Below, piece by piece: positions 10,978 through 23,055 of a stretch of 64,000 nucleotides of DNA. Numbering within the stretch: the stretch's first letter is position 1; the number at the start of each line of letters is the position of its first letter. This stretch comes from Elysia chlorotica (lineage: Eukaryota > Mollusca > Gastropoda > Plakobranchidae), in assembly GCA_003991915.1 (NCBI GenBank), contig RQTK01000239.1:268242-332241 (forward strand), in the 5' to 3' direction. The notes below the pieces were generated by a model. It did no database searches, was not told the DNA's origin, and saw nothing but the letters and a program-made list of their open reading frames with translations. Made by a program: the position numbers and the translations under genes.

Positions 10978-11084
10978 GGGTCCTTAAGTACAATGTCATG
11001 GTAGCTTACAGCTCGGCGTAATTCTTTTTATTTCTATACGTTACGACAAGTCGTAAGTTTACCACAACGTTGTACTTACGACCC
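10978..11084. mobile_element. palindromic MITE (GTCGTAAG family)
   Basis: A 107-bp element whose ends are imperfect inverted repeats of about 42 bp: left GGGTCCTTAAGTACAATG, right CAACGTTGTACTTACGACCC. Only about 20 bases separate the arms. There is no coding capacity. Related copies are at 15771, 53837, 61259 and half a copy at 4029. The flanks show no clear target duplication, so the superfamily is unassigned. Confidence 0.8.
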
Positions 11085-11671
11085 TACATCTTAAATTTTA
11101 CTCTAAGGTGGACACAATTAACTTTAAATTCAAGTTAAGCGATTTATAGGAATAAATTACCGAGACATTGCCTCGGGAAAACCACCTTAAGCATTATTTA
11201 GCATCGGATCATTTGAGTTCACCTCCCTTGTGGAGCTCAGAGAAATTGGTTGAGGTTGGGTTAAAACACATGATCAGAAAGTAAGTAAAACTTATATTAA
11301 TTTATCGCAGCAGATAAATAAGGGAAAGCACAGTAATTCAAGCCCATTTCTAAACCAAGCAACACTTTATGTAACCTTAATATAGATAAATATATTTACT
11401 TTAACAAAAATTAGCATGTTTCCTATAAACACAGCCGTTTAAAAACTATTATTGGGTATATTTGAGTCACGCTTGGTGAGCCGAATCGATATAAGAAAAA
11501 TTAGATTTATATCAGTGAAACATCATCACCTATCAATCTTTTTTTTAATATTTTGTTTTTTCTTTTGCTCAAATTCACTCATGTTTTTTTCTGAGCGAAA
11601 TTCTGTCTGTGTTTCTGTTGTTAAAAGTAATGGCCAATAAAATATTTGTTGTTGATTGCCCTACTCCCCCC
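11085..11671. other. unique AT-rich DNA, nothing recognised
   Basis: Quiet DNA. The T-rich frame near 11520-11640 looks random. Confidence 0.5.
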
Positions 11672-11890
11672 GTTGGTTTCCAACATTTCTCTTTAGTAAA
11701 GAGAAACCTAAGGTCTTCTACGTTCCCAAGAAGCAGCCTATCGGGTGATGAATCCCAAAACTAATGTTTGGTAATTTTCCGTGCCACACCACAGAGGTAA
11801 AGCGGGAACACCGACCCAATTTGTCAAGAACAAAGTCGGACTACTCAACTAGTAAATTTGCAGGATTGTGGGATCGAAGCAGATGCTGGG
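11672..11890 (-). mobile_element. SINE relic, tail B (tentative)
   Basis: TCTCTTTAGTAAAGAGAAACC with TCTACGTTCCCAAGAAGCAG recalls tail B in reverse. ACACCGACCCAATTTGTCAA and GGGATCGAAGC recall body and B box. Strongly decayed. Confidence 0.4.
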
Positions 11891-12007
11891 GACATCCCGA
11901 AAAAAAAAAGCCCAGCTCTTTTCCTTTTTAAGCCATCTCGGCCGTTCGTTTTGAACAGCTTTGCTCTTTTTTCGTACAAAAAAGTCGTCTAATACAAAGT
12001 TGTACAG

Positions 12008-12095
12008 TAAAATGGCAGGTAGTCTGTACGGCAGGGCGCGCGCATTTTCAATAAGTGGATCCCGGTTTCAATCCCTGATCAGGCCAACCTTTCTA
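12008..12095 (+). mobile_element. SINE tRNA-like head, relic
   Basis: A B-box-like CCCGGTTTCAATCCCTGA follows a GC-rich GGCAGGGCGCGCGC stretch. There is no contiguous SINE body. Confidence 0.3.
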
Positions 12096-12228
12096 CTTGT
12101 GTGGGGGATGAGGGGGAGTGGGTTTACTAGTGAAGTGGTAAAGCATTACTTCCCCATTTAGTCGGTCAACGGCTTAAAACCCATGATGGAACAATTTTTT
12201 ATAGTTCGTGTGCGTCCACTACAGATTG

Positions 12229-12330
12229 ACTAAGGCAGAAGTCCTGGTATCCCCGCACTATCTCTGTGTAGCAGGCGTTGGTCTTGGGACCATCCCGCGG
12301 TATGGCCTTCTACAGAAAGAAACCAACTTA
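12229..12330 (+). mobile_element. SINE fragment, tail B
   Basis: AGAAGTCCTGGTATCCCCGC and CACTATCTCTGTGTAGCA are body blocks. GGGACCATCCCGCGGTAT matches the start of tail B (GGGACCCTTCGTCGTAT). The stretch between CAGC and GGGACC is shortened. Confidence 0.55.
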
Positions 12331-12342
12331 CTCTACTATTTT

Positions 12343-12455
12343 GGGCGGTGTCAGTGTAATGTGACAAGCTGAACCAAATGTCTTTATTGAACCACCCTGG
12401 TTGTGTGTGACAGCACGAAAAATGTTAGACGTCAGTCGAGGGGTCTGTCCACAAA
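12343..12455 (+). mobile_element. SINE fragment, tail A body
   Basis: GGGCGGTGTCAGTGTAATGT, GTGTGTGACAGCACGAAAAA and TTAGACGTCAGTCGAGGGG follow the order of the family body. It lies 13 bases after another fragment, so two insertions abut here. Confidence 0.65.
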
Positions 12456-12720
12456 AAGATCTAGTTTCTGACAATGGACGCTGAGAAACATTGACAAACA
12501 GCATGGACCTGGGTTAGAGATTAACATTGTACAGGACTTCTATTCAGCCTACACTCGCCCCGTCTAACTTCTCCCATGCATATCTATATTCTTTTCACGC
12601 CATTATATGTTCCTCTTTTTTTTTCAAACAAGTCAGTGATTATCAAATCGATTTGATGGAATAGTGTGAACATTTAAATTGCGGGAAAATCGTTCAGCGC
12701 TCTCTCTACCCCAAATAGAC

Positions 12721-12925
12721 ATCATCATTATGGAGTGCCGTGCCGATGGCGTTGGCGACCATGTCCCTTCAGGTCTCTCTGTCCTCGCATTTCACAATCC
12801 CCAGCCTTTGCTCCCACCGATCCATCTTCCTAGCCCGTCCCAGACCTTTTCTCTTCGTCTTTCTCTCACTCCCTTTCCATCCAAGATAGATACTTTCTTT
12901 AAATTTGCACAAGACTCACTCCAAC
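12721..12925 (-). mobile_element. LINE 3'-end remnant (tentative)
   Basis: On the minus strand the stretch gives, across frames, a W-E-x-R-L-G segment followed by E-D-R-E-T and then R-D-M-V-A-N-A-I. This resembles the C-terminal tail of invertebrate non-LTR reverse transcriptases, which often end in a basic RxRWE segment and a DRExWRxxV motif. The block GTGCCGTGCCGATGGCGTT is shared with 1128-1190. The single-strand composition is pyrimidine-rich downstream. It could be another repeat class. Confidence 0.35.
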
Positions 12926-12959
12926 TTTCTGTTCGGTCCATGAATTTTTAAACACTTTA

Positions 12960-13700
12960 TTGATTATCGTTTTGAATTGGGTGAAAAATCAAACTGTAGG
13001 CAGGAGAATAGCTCCGCTTTTAAAGTTTAGATTACAAAGAATATGCAATTTTCAGACATTATGGAGAAATAATGTGTGCTCAGAGAAAGGTAAATAACGT
13101 ATAATTTACCCCAAAAGAATGTCAAATAGCATAATCTTTACACTGATGTGTCAGCAGTAAAAGTTTTATAAAGACAAAGTTGCTATTCCTACAGAAGTTA
13201 AAATTCAAAAGGTGTTATCATGCGTAGCTGTGGGTAGGTCGATTGTATTGATATACCCTTAAGAAAGGTAGAATTAAAGTCACATCAGTGGCCTATCCGA
13301 AAGAATCCTTCAACATAAAATATCAAAATCAAAGTTGAAAAAAAGACACAATAAAGAATGAGATCAAAAATTAATGTGAAAAGTGGAGGAGTTACAAATT
13401 CTGGTTTTTGACACTCAAATCAGACCTATTGCATCTACTTTGCTATGTTGACATAGGCCAAATCAAGTCTTTCACATCTACTTTTCACATTGTGGTTACC
13501 AGACAGCTACGGCATACTACTTTTTAATTATGCGGATGATACTCAAGCCAGGCCTATTATAATTTTATTATGTGAATAACACTCAAACCAGACCTATTAC
13601 GTGTATTTCCTGGAAGATTTCTGGTATATTTTTATATCCATGCTTTTTTTTTCATAACCAGAAAGGGCCTATTTTGAATGTTTTTGAAGAACATACTATA
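12960..13700. other. AT-rich DNA with a loosely repeated CTCAAACCAGACCTATT phrase
   Basis: ACACTCAAATCAGACCTATT (about 13410), ATACTCAAGCCAGGCCTATT (about 13540) and ACACTCAAACCAGACCTATT (about 13576) recur within 200 bases. No exon is seen. Confidence 0.45.
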
Positions 13701-13750
13701 CTATCAAATAAGAGTGAACGAGGAAGAAGCAGCTAGGGAGAAAGACAGAC

Positions 13751-13756
<6 letters not shown>

Positions 13757-13815
<59 letters not shown>

Positions 13816-13816
13816 C
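13757..13816. repeat. (GA)n ending in a poly-G run
   Basis: Same architecture as 6722-6789: pure GA followed by about ten G. Confidence 0.95.
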
Positions 13817-14048
13817 GTAAGAATATTTGTAAAACGTGATAAAGGCCTTTCATCCAAATAAATTTAAAAACAAACTTAGGGCACAATACTTCTAAAGCAT
13901 GAGGTTTTTACAATATTTTTTACATTGTGTTGGTGACAGTATGAGGAAGAACTTTCATCAAGCAGCAGCCAACTTGATTCTACCAGAAGATACCGGTTAT
14001 AGATCAGCGCTACCATTGAAATCAGACAGTCGAAATCTAGTTAGACAT

Positions 14049-14502
14049 CGTTCAACAGAGAGTGAGATTGGGAATGAAAGAGCGAGACAGACAGAGGAGA
14101 TGAGAGACAGTAAGAGAGAGAGAGGGAGAGAGAGAAAGGGCAAAGCGTGCGACAGAGAGTGGGGGAGACAGAGTGAGCAGAGACAGTGGGACAGGAAGTG
14201 GGACAGGGAGGATGAGAGTGAGAGAGAGTAAGAGAGAGAGAGTAAGAGAGAGTGAGTAGCAGAGACAATGGGACAGGGAGTGGGACAAGGCAGGAAAGAT
14301 AGAGAGAGTAAAACTGAGAGTGAGTGCTTGAGAAACTGAATGAGATAATGGAAGAGAGAGAAAAAGAGATAGTTAAGAAAGAGTGAGACGGAGAGGAGAT
14401 ATAGTGAGAAAGAAACAGGCAGACAGAGAGAGAAAGAGAGAGAGAGAGAGAAAGAGAGATAGATAGATAGAGAGAAACAGAGAGAGAGACAGAGAGGGGG
14501 AT
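14049..14502. repeat. 450-bp purine-rich (GA-type) tract
   Basis: Imperfect GAGA, GACA and GGGA repeats, with nearly all purines on the + strand. It produces three long spurious minus-strand frames of Leu, Ser and Pro. Confidence 0.9.
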
Positions 14503-14882
14503 CACACTTGAATGTTTTCACTGGCACATAATACTGCCACTCCAACCAACATTAAAATTGTTCCAAATTCTGGGCAAAAAAGGTAAGAAAATACGTTTTT
14601 TTAGGCGTCATGTTGGCATCTCTACACTGGACAGCGGGGCCCGCTGATCGATGGTTGCGGAGTCATTGTCCACTGGTTCGATTGGTTACGGAAGCTGAGA
14701 GGACCAGGGCAGTCCAGTCAAGGTGAATAATCGAAGAAAAACGATAGTTGTCTCAATCGATTTGTCTTATTACTATATACTTCACTGATTTCCATTTAAT
14801 TAGATTTTTCTTTCTTTAACTAACGTTTTAGATTTTGTTTTCTTCTCTCCAAGTTCTTCCTATTTTCTAACACCATTTATCT
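14503..14882. other. unique DNA, nothing recognised
   Basis: A single B-box-like CTGGTTCGATTGG near 14680 has no A box or SINE body beside it. Confidence 0.45.
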
Positions 14883-15770
<888 letters not shown>

Positions 15771-15879
15771 TCGGTTTGTAAGTAGGCCATCGCGGAGGTT
15801 TACAACTCGTCGTGAGTCTACTTATTCTTAGCTGTTAAGACAAGCCGTATATTTACTCAAAGTTAGTACTAAGAAACCC
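15771..15879. mobile_element. palindromic MITE (GTCGTAAG family), diverged
   Basis: Left arm GGTTTGTAAGTAGGCCATCG then GGTTTACAACTCGTCGTGAG. Right arm AAGACAAGCCGTATATTTAC then AGTTAGTACTAAGAAACCC. Length and arm order match 10978-11084. Confidence 0.6.
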
Positions 15880-16105
15880 TATTATTTTTCTTAGACATAA
15901 AACACATTGCACAAAACTTGCACAAACACCTGAAAATTGTTGGCGCTTCGTTTAAATGTTATGGGTCATCATTATATGTCTTATAGTTCATAAAGGTTTC
16001 CATCAGGGTACCTTTTGACGCACAAAAAAATATTGTGAACAGAGCATGTGATGGAGGAGAGAGAGAGAGAGACAGACAGACAGACAAACAGACAGACATT
16101 GTCAT

Positions 16106-16352
16106 GAGTTTGATTTTTAGCGTCTAACATTAGTACGTACTATATAAGGTTTTTGTGGACAAGTCAAAGTAAACATGCTGCCACTCAGAGACAGGGCGGG
16201 GATACCATGACTCCTGTCTCAGCCCGTCACATTATACTGACACCGACCCAACCAGCAAGGGAAGAAATTGACATACACATTTCTGATCGATCTTGAATTT
16301 TGAACTAGTGACCTCCAGATTAAAGATCAATGCTCTTCCACACGTGCCAATT
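16106..16352 (-). mobile_element. tRNA-derived SINE, tail A, near full length
   Basis: Reverse-orientation blocks in order: TTTTAGCGTCTAACATTAGT, GACAGGGCGGGGATACCATG, ACTCCTGTCTCAGCCCGTCA, TTATACTGACACCGACCCAA, the AAATTGACATACACATTT spacer, and a head with GATCAATGCTCTTCC. Only the tail region is noticeably diverged. Confidence 0.9.
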
Positions 16353-16384
16353 AGAAATGCAACTGTCAAATCTTAGTTTTCACA

Positions 16385-16446
16385 ATATAGCCCATACAGT
16401 ACTGACGTTGGACTTTAAGGAACCAACTCAACTCAACTTAACTCAC
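16385..16446 (+). mobile_element. SINE 3'-end fragment, tail A
   Basis: ATATAGCCCATACAGTACTG, GTTGGACTTTAAGGAACCAA and a CAACTCAACT tail lie 33 bases from the minus-strand SINE. The two form a head-to-head pair of SINE pieces. Confidence 0.8.
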
Positions 16447-17340
16447 TACATAGAAGATTACATGTAATTTACCTGATGAGACTGTAAAAGTCAACCCTAA
16501 AAATTAATGTACTGCAGTGTTAAGCTTGATTTCCACCCAGATTCGAAAGCTACATTATTTGCACTCAACATACAGACAGGCGCACATGCATGTACCATCA
16601 CTGCGGATGTAAACACTTAGCAGGACTATAAAAGTCAATCCCAGATGTACTTAAATCTGGAGCTTCATGGACCTAGGTGCTCTAATGTTATGTAATGAGC
16701 ACGAAACACTCGCGCACAGATTATTTTATGTGTCTCACATCAGAGAAGACTTGCCAGATAGGACCAGAGACTGTTGATTTAGTGAGAGGTTTCACCAAAC
16801 AGAGCTCACATTGCTCTGGATATGAGAAGCTAGCATGACGCGTGCACTCTATTTCTTTATTGAAATGAATGCGGTTGTCAAATCTCAACACATAGTTTTT
16901 ACTAAGGTTTAAAGAAGGAAGCTACCATATCAATGTTCCAGACCCACATACTCAAGGTCTTCCCCGTAACAGCTCTCACATTTTCCCACTCTCTGGTAGG
17001 ATTCGAAACCTAAAACTTTAATCCAAGATATAATGAAGTGAGACCATCATTGCTCTGGTTATATCAAAGGAACATTTTACCTATGTGGGATAATTAAGGC
17101 GGTAGTCTCCTTTTTTGTACCTCAGTGAATAATTACGTGTGCATATTTGCCTACTGCCCGTAATAAGTATATCTATAAAAGAAATAGACTAAGCACGCGT
17201 CACTTAAGCCCTTCGAAGCAATAGAACTTTGGGCTATTTTGTAAAACGATTCCGAGTCTCTGGTTACAATAATTATACTGTCTTGAGCTGCTGCACTTAA
17301 CACTAACAATAACTCACACACACTGCTCGTCAGAGAGAAA
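16447..17340. other. unique DNA, nothing recognised
   Basis: No SINE body, terminal repeats or splice-flanked frame found. Confidence 0.5.
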
Positions 17341-17346
17341 ACTTAC

Positions 17347-17499
17347 CTGGACAAAACTGAATTCTCATCCTTGTCGAGTCGTGTTGCCTCAGACAACAAT
17401 GGATTCAGATTCGTGGAGTTTTTATATTTATCCGCAGTTTCAAGTTTCATGCTGTAATCACATTTGGCTGCACGTTCAGAACGAAATATTTTTATTCCT
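17347..17499 (-). CDS. candidate internal or first coding exon, product unknown
   Basis: On the minus strand a pyrimidine-rich acceptor (CTGCATTTCAG) precedes an uninterrupted 153-nt frame that ends at a strong donor, CCAG|GTAAGT. Length is a multiple of three, with both borders in the same phase. The predicted peptide is about 50 residues, charged and without membrane segment. Its second part begins at an ATG (17450) and reads MKLETADKYKNS near the start and LDKDENSVLS at the end. Alternatively the ATG is a true start and the upstream part is 5'UTR. No family was recognised and no partner exon was found. A chance open frame between matching splice motifs cannot be excluded. Confidence 0.3.
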
Positions 17500-17510
17500 C
17501 TGAAATGCAG

Positions 17511-18283
17511 ACACCTCTAATTGTTGGCAGGCTTATCAAAAAATAAGTCAGCACTTTAGCCACGAAGCAATATGGTTATCAAAAAGCAGCAGCCTTAAGA
17601 ACCTGTTTTGAATTTCAGACATTTGTTAAACCATTTCAGTGGTCTATTTTTATAGTTTACAACATTGACAAGCCTTCAAGCTGTTCCTTATAGTTTTATC
17701 TTAGGCTGGCTCACCATGAGGACATTAGACAAACAGAGCAATAATGCTCAACAGTATTTTAAATGCTAAGGAAATTCACAAACTTAACTACTGTCGAGAA
17801 CACAGAATGTCCGAAACAACGTTGACACATCTTAGAAACTCAACGTCCAAAGCTATCGGTAGATCTTCGTGCACAAGAGTAGATTTACTTCCATCTTAAC
17901 TGCATCAGGCTAAAAGTATAGACAAAAACTGCTTTCGGTTTAGGAATTTTAGCCACACTTATTCTAACGCGAAGAGGTTTTAAATAGATCTCCCAGGTTG
18001 AAAAGGTTTTTGTGGAAAAGCTAGGCCTCAGAGAGCTGTAGGACGTGTTTTATCATCATTTGTATATGTCATGTGTTGAGTGATTGTAGTGAAAGTTTCG
18101 TGTGCGGGTGAGTGGTAAACCTGCACGCGCTTCTTTACGAGCTGTTTATCGCCTCTGACTCTGACTTTACACACACAGGAGAGGTGTGGAAGGGCGAGAA
18201 GAGATGCGTTAAGAAGTCTTGATAAAGGGTCTACCTACTGTAGAATCAACCAGGTTTTAGGGGTTTTCTTCCAGTTTATCTTG
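17511..18283. other. unique DNA, nothing recognised
   Basis: This lies upstream (minus strand) of the candidate exon. No promoter motif was convincing. Confidence 0.45.
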
Positions 18284-18385
18284 ATCGATCTATCTATCTA
18301 TCTATTATTGTATTGTCCTACCTTGATAATATGGCAATTTCTTGCGACACACGTGTTTCGACACATTTATCTATCTATCTATCTG

Positions 18386-18445
<60 letters not shown>

Positions 18446-18535
18446 CCTGTTTGTCCATTTATTTATATATACATATATCTGTCTATCTATCTATCTATCT
18501 ATGTATCTATTTATCTATCTAGTTATCCTTAACAA
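18284..18535. repeat. (ATCT)n tetranucleotide array
   Basis: About 40 ATCT units in two blocks around a unique patch (18310-18365). Frames with Ile-Tyr-Leu-Ser repeats are artefacts. Confidence 0.95.
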
Positions 18536-18599
18536 GATGAGTTTTTATCTTTCTTTTTTTTCTATGTGTGTCTATCACTATTTTTTTCCCTCATTACCT

Positions 18600-18690
18600 C
18601 TCTCTGTAACTCTCTCTCTCTCTCCCTCTCTCGCTCTCTCTCTATCTATACGTCCATCTATCTATCTCTCTGTCTGTCCCTCACTCTCCA
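18600..18690. repeat. CT-rich tract
   Basis: Imperfect CTCT and ATCT repeats. Confidence 0.85.
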
Positions 18691-18714
18691 CCTCTATGCA
18701 GTGGTTTATCTCTA

Positions 18715-19085
18715 GATATCCTTTTGTTTCTCTTCCCTATACTTTTCTGCCAGACGTGTAAAAGCTATGCATCTACTATCTGCTGTCTGGTCGTTGTCTG
18801 GTGTAGAGCTCTGAGTGCGTCTGATAAGTAAGAGATCGCACCACTGACACAATGACAGACAGGGCTGCTATCGCTGTTCACAAAACTATGCAACACCTAC
18901 ACCTGTGAGAACTCGGGTACAGTGCGAGGTAGTGCTCGTGCTAAGAAAAAAAACTAATCTGCAGGTAAAACTGCGTCCATGCTAAATTTCTAATTTTAGC
19001 CCAATCAGTTCACCTGTCTCGGTCACATGGAGTTACAAGACACAGTGATTATATCTTAATTAAAACCAGAACAGGTTTTTGTATA
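18715..19085 (+). repeat. tandem segmental duplication, copy 1
   Basis: It matches 19240-19650 at an offset of 524 bases: GTCGTTGTCTGGTGTAGAGC, GTGCGTCTGATAAGTAAGAG, AACTATGCAACACCTACACC, TCACATGGAGTTACAAGACA and AATTAAAACCAGAACAGG all recur in order. Both copies follow a CT array, which may have served as the recombination substrate. Confidence 0.85.
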
Positions 19086-19109
19086 TCTCCCCCTGCATAC
19101 ATTACACTA

Positions 19110-19135
19110 GAATTCTCTCTCCCCCTCTCTGTCTT

Positions 19136-19216
<81 letters not shown>
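19110..19216. repeat. (CT)n microsatellite
   Basis: Near-perfect CT array between the two duplication copies. Confidence 0.97.
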
Positions 19217-19218
<2 letters not shown>

Positions 19219-19239
19219 GTTTCGTTACAGTCACATATC

Positions 19240-19650
19240 ACCATCTCTCCGTTTGTTTCTGTTCCATTATATTTTTTACCTGTAAAACATCTGTGTCTTC
19301 TGCCTGTTGTCTGATCGTTGTCTGATGTAGAGCTATTAGTGCGTCTGGTAAGTGAGAGAACAAATCACGGACAGACACCCCTGATAGCGTTTTTCCCAGA
19401 ACTATGATGCACATAGACCTGTGGGAATTCAGCTACATTGAAGGTTTTGCTCAACCAGAACTATGCTACACCTACACATGTGGGAATTCAGGTACATTGA
19501 AGGTTTTGCTCATACCAAAAATAGATCTACCATGCAGGTAGGACGGAGTCCAATCAGCCCATGCTATATTTAGAACAACCATTACACCTATCTTGTCACA
19601 TGGGGCTACAAGACAACGGACTATCTGAATCAAAACCGAAACAAGACTTA
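19240..19650 (+). repeat. tandem segmental duplication, copy 2
   Basis: Counterpart of 18715-19085. Inside it a 58-bp block beginning AGAACTATG and ending GAAGGTTTTGCTCA is itself doubled (about 19398-19455 and 19456-19513). Copy 1 has it once, so this is a later internal duplication. Confidence 0.85.
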
Positions 19651-21430
19651 ACAAAATAAAGAGGAACTGTGCTAGAAATAGAATGACATATGTGGTTCTT
19701 TGCTCACTTTTATCTCGGACATGGGTGAGACACCCTGACGCTATACTTTTAATTTATCTCGAAGTTCAGTGCTGTTTTTGTTGTTCTTGTTGTTGTCCTT
19801 TTTTGTTGTTCTTTTTGTTTTAGTTTTGTTTTTGTTGCTGGTTTTTTTTAATTTATTTTTTTTAATCGGCAGCTTTGTACATAAAAGAGTCAGTACCTTA
19901 AGTACAACGATACAACCACAGCAACAAAATCTGTCCCAATATACCCGTGTAAGACCAAAACTTTAAACGAGTTACTAAAGCATTACCGTGATAGACCAAG
20001 TAAAATTTCAAAATCGAAATTTAATGTAAGTTTACCTATTTCCTACACAACCTTCTCTCGTTCCTCTCCTTCTTGGAAATGCGAAGGTATACTAAGTACA
20101 ATGTTACATCGTTAACTCCCTTAAGTATAATGTATTCCAACCAGATCTCGTAGTTTTTTTCCCTTGCTTTTACTCCTCCCTACGAGGGGTAATAATTAAT
20201 TTAAAATGTCCTCTAGTCATAGTGCTATAGTTCCCTGATAAACTATACTTTTAAATAGTAAAAAAAAATGCTCTCAGTGAGATGTCCAAACTGAAGGCAC
20301 TGATAGACTTACTGCCCAATATGGTTTTGCGTAGAGTTGTCACACCACTGTGATTAATATGGGTTTACATTTCAGCATAGTAGGGAATAGGATACCTTCA
20401 ATTGTAATTTGTATTCCTCTGCTCAGTTCATGGTTGCAGGCAATTAAATCATCTTTCCTTTCAAAGGCAATAAGCCAAATGATAACTTGAGAAACAGTAT
20501 ATCTTTTTACCATCTCGGTCCAAAATATGAGCGATTTAAAACACACAGCTCTTCAAACAGTATATAGGAGTCTCTTTTTGTCCACTACACCATGCTTGAC
20601 ATGCAATATTAAAATTCTTAGTGTACCTTGCTTGATATACTAGGATAGGAATCATCTCTTACACAGTATACCCTATGTGACACACAATGTTAACTGACAA
20701 ACTTCTATATCGATCGCTCAAGAAATATTAAACTGCTAGGTCGTAGAAAATAGAAACTCGAGGTTCCTTCATCAATCATCGCAATGCTAGCAGACAGTTA
20801 AAGATTTAACATTAAACAAAAATTGATAAAAGAACACGGATATGATGCTTCAATTATTGTACAGAATCTTGCAGCTGTAACTATCGGCAATACAAACAAG
20901 TTAGCGGTTTGGCCGGAAAAGCAGTGAATATTAAATTCACAAAATAGAGGCTTTTCTCTATTATTCTGTCCTTGTTTGTTAATCGATACTGGGAGCTCCT
21001 GTTATGTTTAACATATTATCTTGCCGTTTGATTTATGTTTGTTCGGGGCGCAAGAAAGCTCAGGAAATTGCGCAAACTACAGACCACGAAAAGATACGTG
21101 GTTTGAACTACATCTGGTGCCCAAGTTTACGCATGTGACTCCTTCTTAATTTTGGATAGCAATGTTTATGATAATTGACTTTTCACTTACTTTATTTGGC
21201 CTTAATATTTTTTCGTTAATAAAAGAGATGAATGAAGATATCTAAGGAAAACAAGTTTATTGAACATATTGACCTTTTGGAAGATTTATGAAACAGATAC
21301 CAAAGATTTTGTAGAATTAGAATTATATAAGAGAAGGAATATTGTGTATCTGTTATAGGTGATAACATGGTTAACAATTCAAAATAATAAAATAGATTCT
21401 GCCTGAGAAAGGCACGGGTATTACAACTTC
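19651..21430. other. unique AT-rich DNA with one T/G-rich patch
   Basis: A T/G tract sits at 19770-19865. ACTAAGTACAATGTTACATC near 20094 with TTAAGTATAATG near 20122 faintly recalls MITE ends. Nothing else was recognised. Confidence 0.45.
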
Positions 21431-21499
21431 GTGGTAAAGGTGTTACTATTCAGGCAACGGATATTTAATATCTTTCAATTTATATTTTTTGTTCTACCT

Positions 21500-21690
21500 C
21501 CCTCTGACTTTGTCTCTCTGAATAATTCGCTAACTCTTCACCCTCTCTTTATCTCTTTCACTCTCTCAAACGCTTTCTCTAACTCTCTCTATGTCTCTCT
21601 CTATTTATCTATTTACCTCTCTATTTTATCCGCTGTCTGCCTCTGTCTCTATCTTTATCTCTCTCTTTATGTCTCTCTCTCTCTGTCATT
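21500..21690. repeat. CT-rich imperfect tract
   Basis: CTCT, ATCT and TTTCTCT mixtures. The open frame across it is composed of Ser, Leu and Tyr only. Confidence 0.8.
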
Positions 21691-21699
21691 TTTATTGCC

Positions 21700-22033
21700 T
21701 TTGTAAAGTGAAATCATTTCACCTGTGAAGCGTAAACGCGGGCCAAACAAGCTTTTAAATTTAATCTGTGTGGAATTCCATTTAACTGAGTATTTTATGT
21801 GAATTTGTAAGTTTTATATAATAAAACATTTTTTAAAGAGAGAGAAAGAGAACAAAAAACTGTAAGCGTTTTGTTTTATTCAAGAAAAGGTTAAAAACCC
21901 GTTAAGATTATCTTTATAGATTGCTGAGTGTTGGGAGGAAATTCTAGTCTGATTGCAATGTAAGGCATGGGGAGATTGTGGGGTCGCCTTGTTCTCTCGG
22001 CAGGTTATTTTTATGCGGGTATGCGGAAGGTTC
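21700..22033. other. unique AT-rich DNA, nothing recognised
   Basis: No signal beyond short A/T runs. Confidence 0.5.
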
Positions 22034-22080
<47 letters not shown>

Positions 22081-22211
22081 AGAAAGATATATATAGAGAG
22101 AGAAAGAGAGAGAGAGTGAGAGTGAGAGAAAGAGAAAGAGAGACAGCTAGAGAGATAGACATAAAAACAGACAGACGATAGGCAGACGAAAGCAGACAGA
22201 GAAACAGCCAA

Positions 22212-22293
<82 letters not shown>

Positions 22294-22320
22294 TAGACAG
22301 ACAGACAGACAGACAAAAAC
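22034..22320. repeat. (GA)n/(GACA)n compound array
   Basis: Two GA blocks (22034-22142 and 22217-22277) joined by GACA and GATA patches and closed by GACA repeats. Confidence 0.95.
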
Positions 22321-22643
22321 CCAGATACAAACCTCGAGAGGCGGAGGCAAATAGGTAAAAATGTAAAGAAACTGAGTAAGGGTTAAAAAAAACAGGAGCA
22401 GTTAGACGGAAAATTTGACAGACAAGTCAATTTTTTTTATTAGACAGACAAACATATTTATAATGCATAACAAATGGGCTGAGGTCGAAGCAATTGTCTC
22501 ATGAATCAATAGAACATCATATGCTTTAAAGCTTCAATTTGCTGCAATTGATGTTCAATTATTTATGCCTCAAAGTTAAAAGTTAGCATTGATATTGAAG
22601 TAAACAATATTCGATTTTGTATTTTGAACTCACGGGAAAAATA

Positions 22644-22644
<1 letters not shown>
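22321..22644. other. unique AT-rich DNA, nothing recognised
   Basis: No repeat family or exon signature seen. Confidence 0.5.

Positions 22645-22713
<69 letters not shown>
22645..22713. repeat. (ATT)n trinucleotide array
   Basis: About 22 ATT units, the only long ATT array in the window. Confidence 0.97.
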
Positions 22714-23003
22714 ATTATTCAGTTGCTTCCAGATAAATGTATGTCTGCAGAAAATAGAGATGTGTTGGTTATCGTGGGTTATGCAAATCGGCAATGCTTA
22801 TCTCGGTGAACCTACCAGCCGGCTTCCATCAGAATTGTCGCCCTTCCCGACTCCTCTGCGAGGCATAGAATGAATTTATTGACCCATTTCCAGTAGGTTG
22901 CGTTACACTCATGACCAATTCCAAGAAGTCAATAGACCTTTCGGGAAAGTCCGGTTATCCAAGCATGTTCGTTCACGGGCTTTCTTTTAAGACGAAAAGG
23001 CCT

Positions 23004-23055
<52 letters not shown>

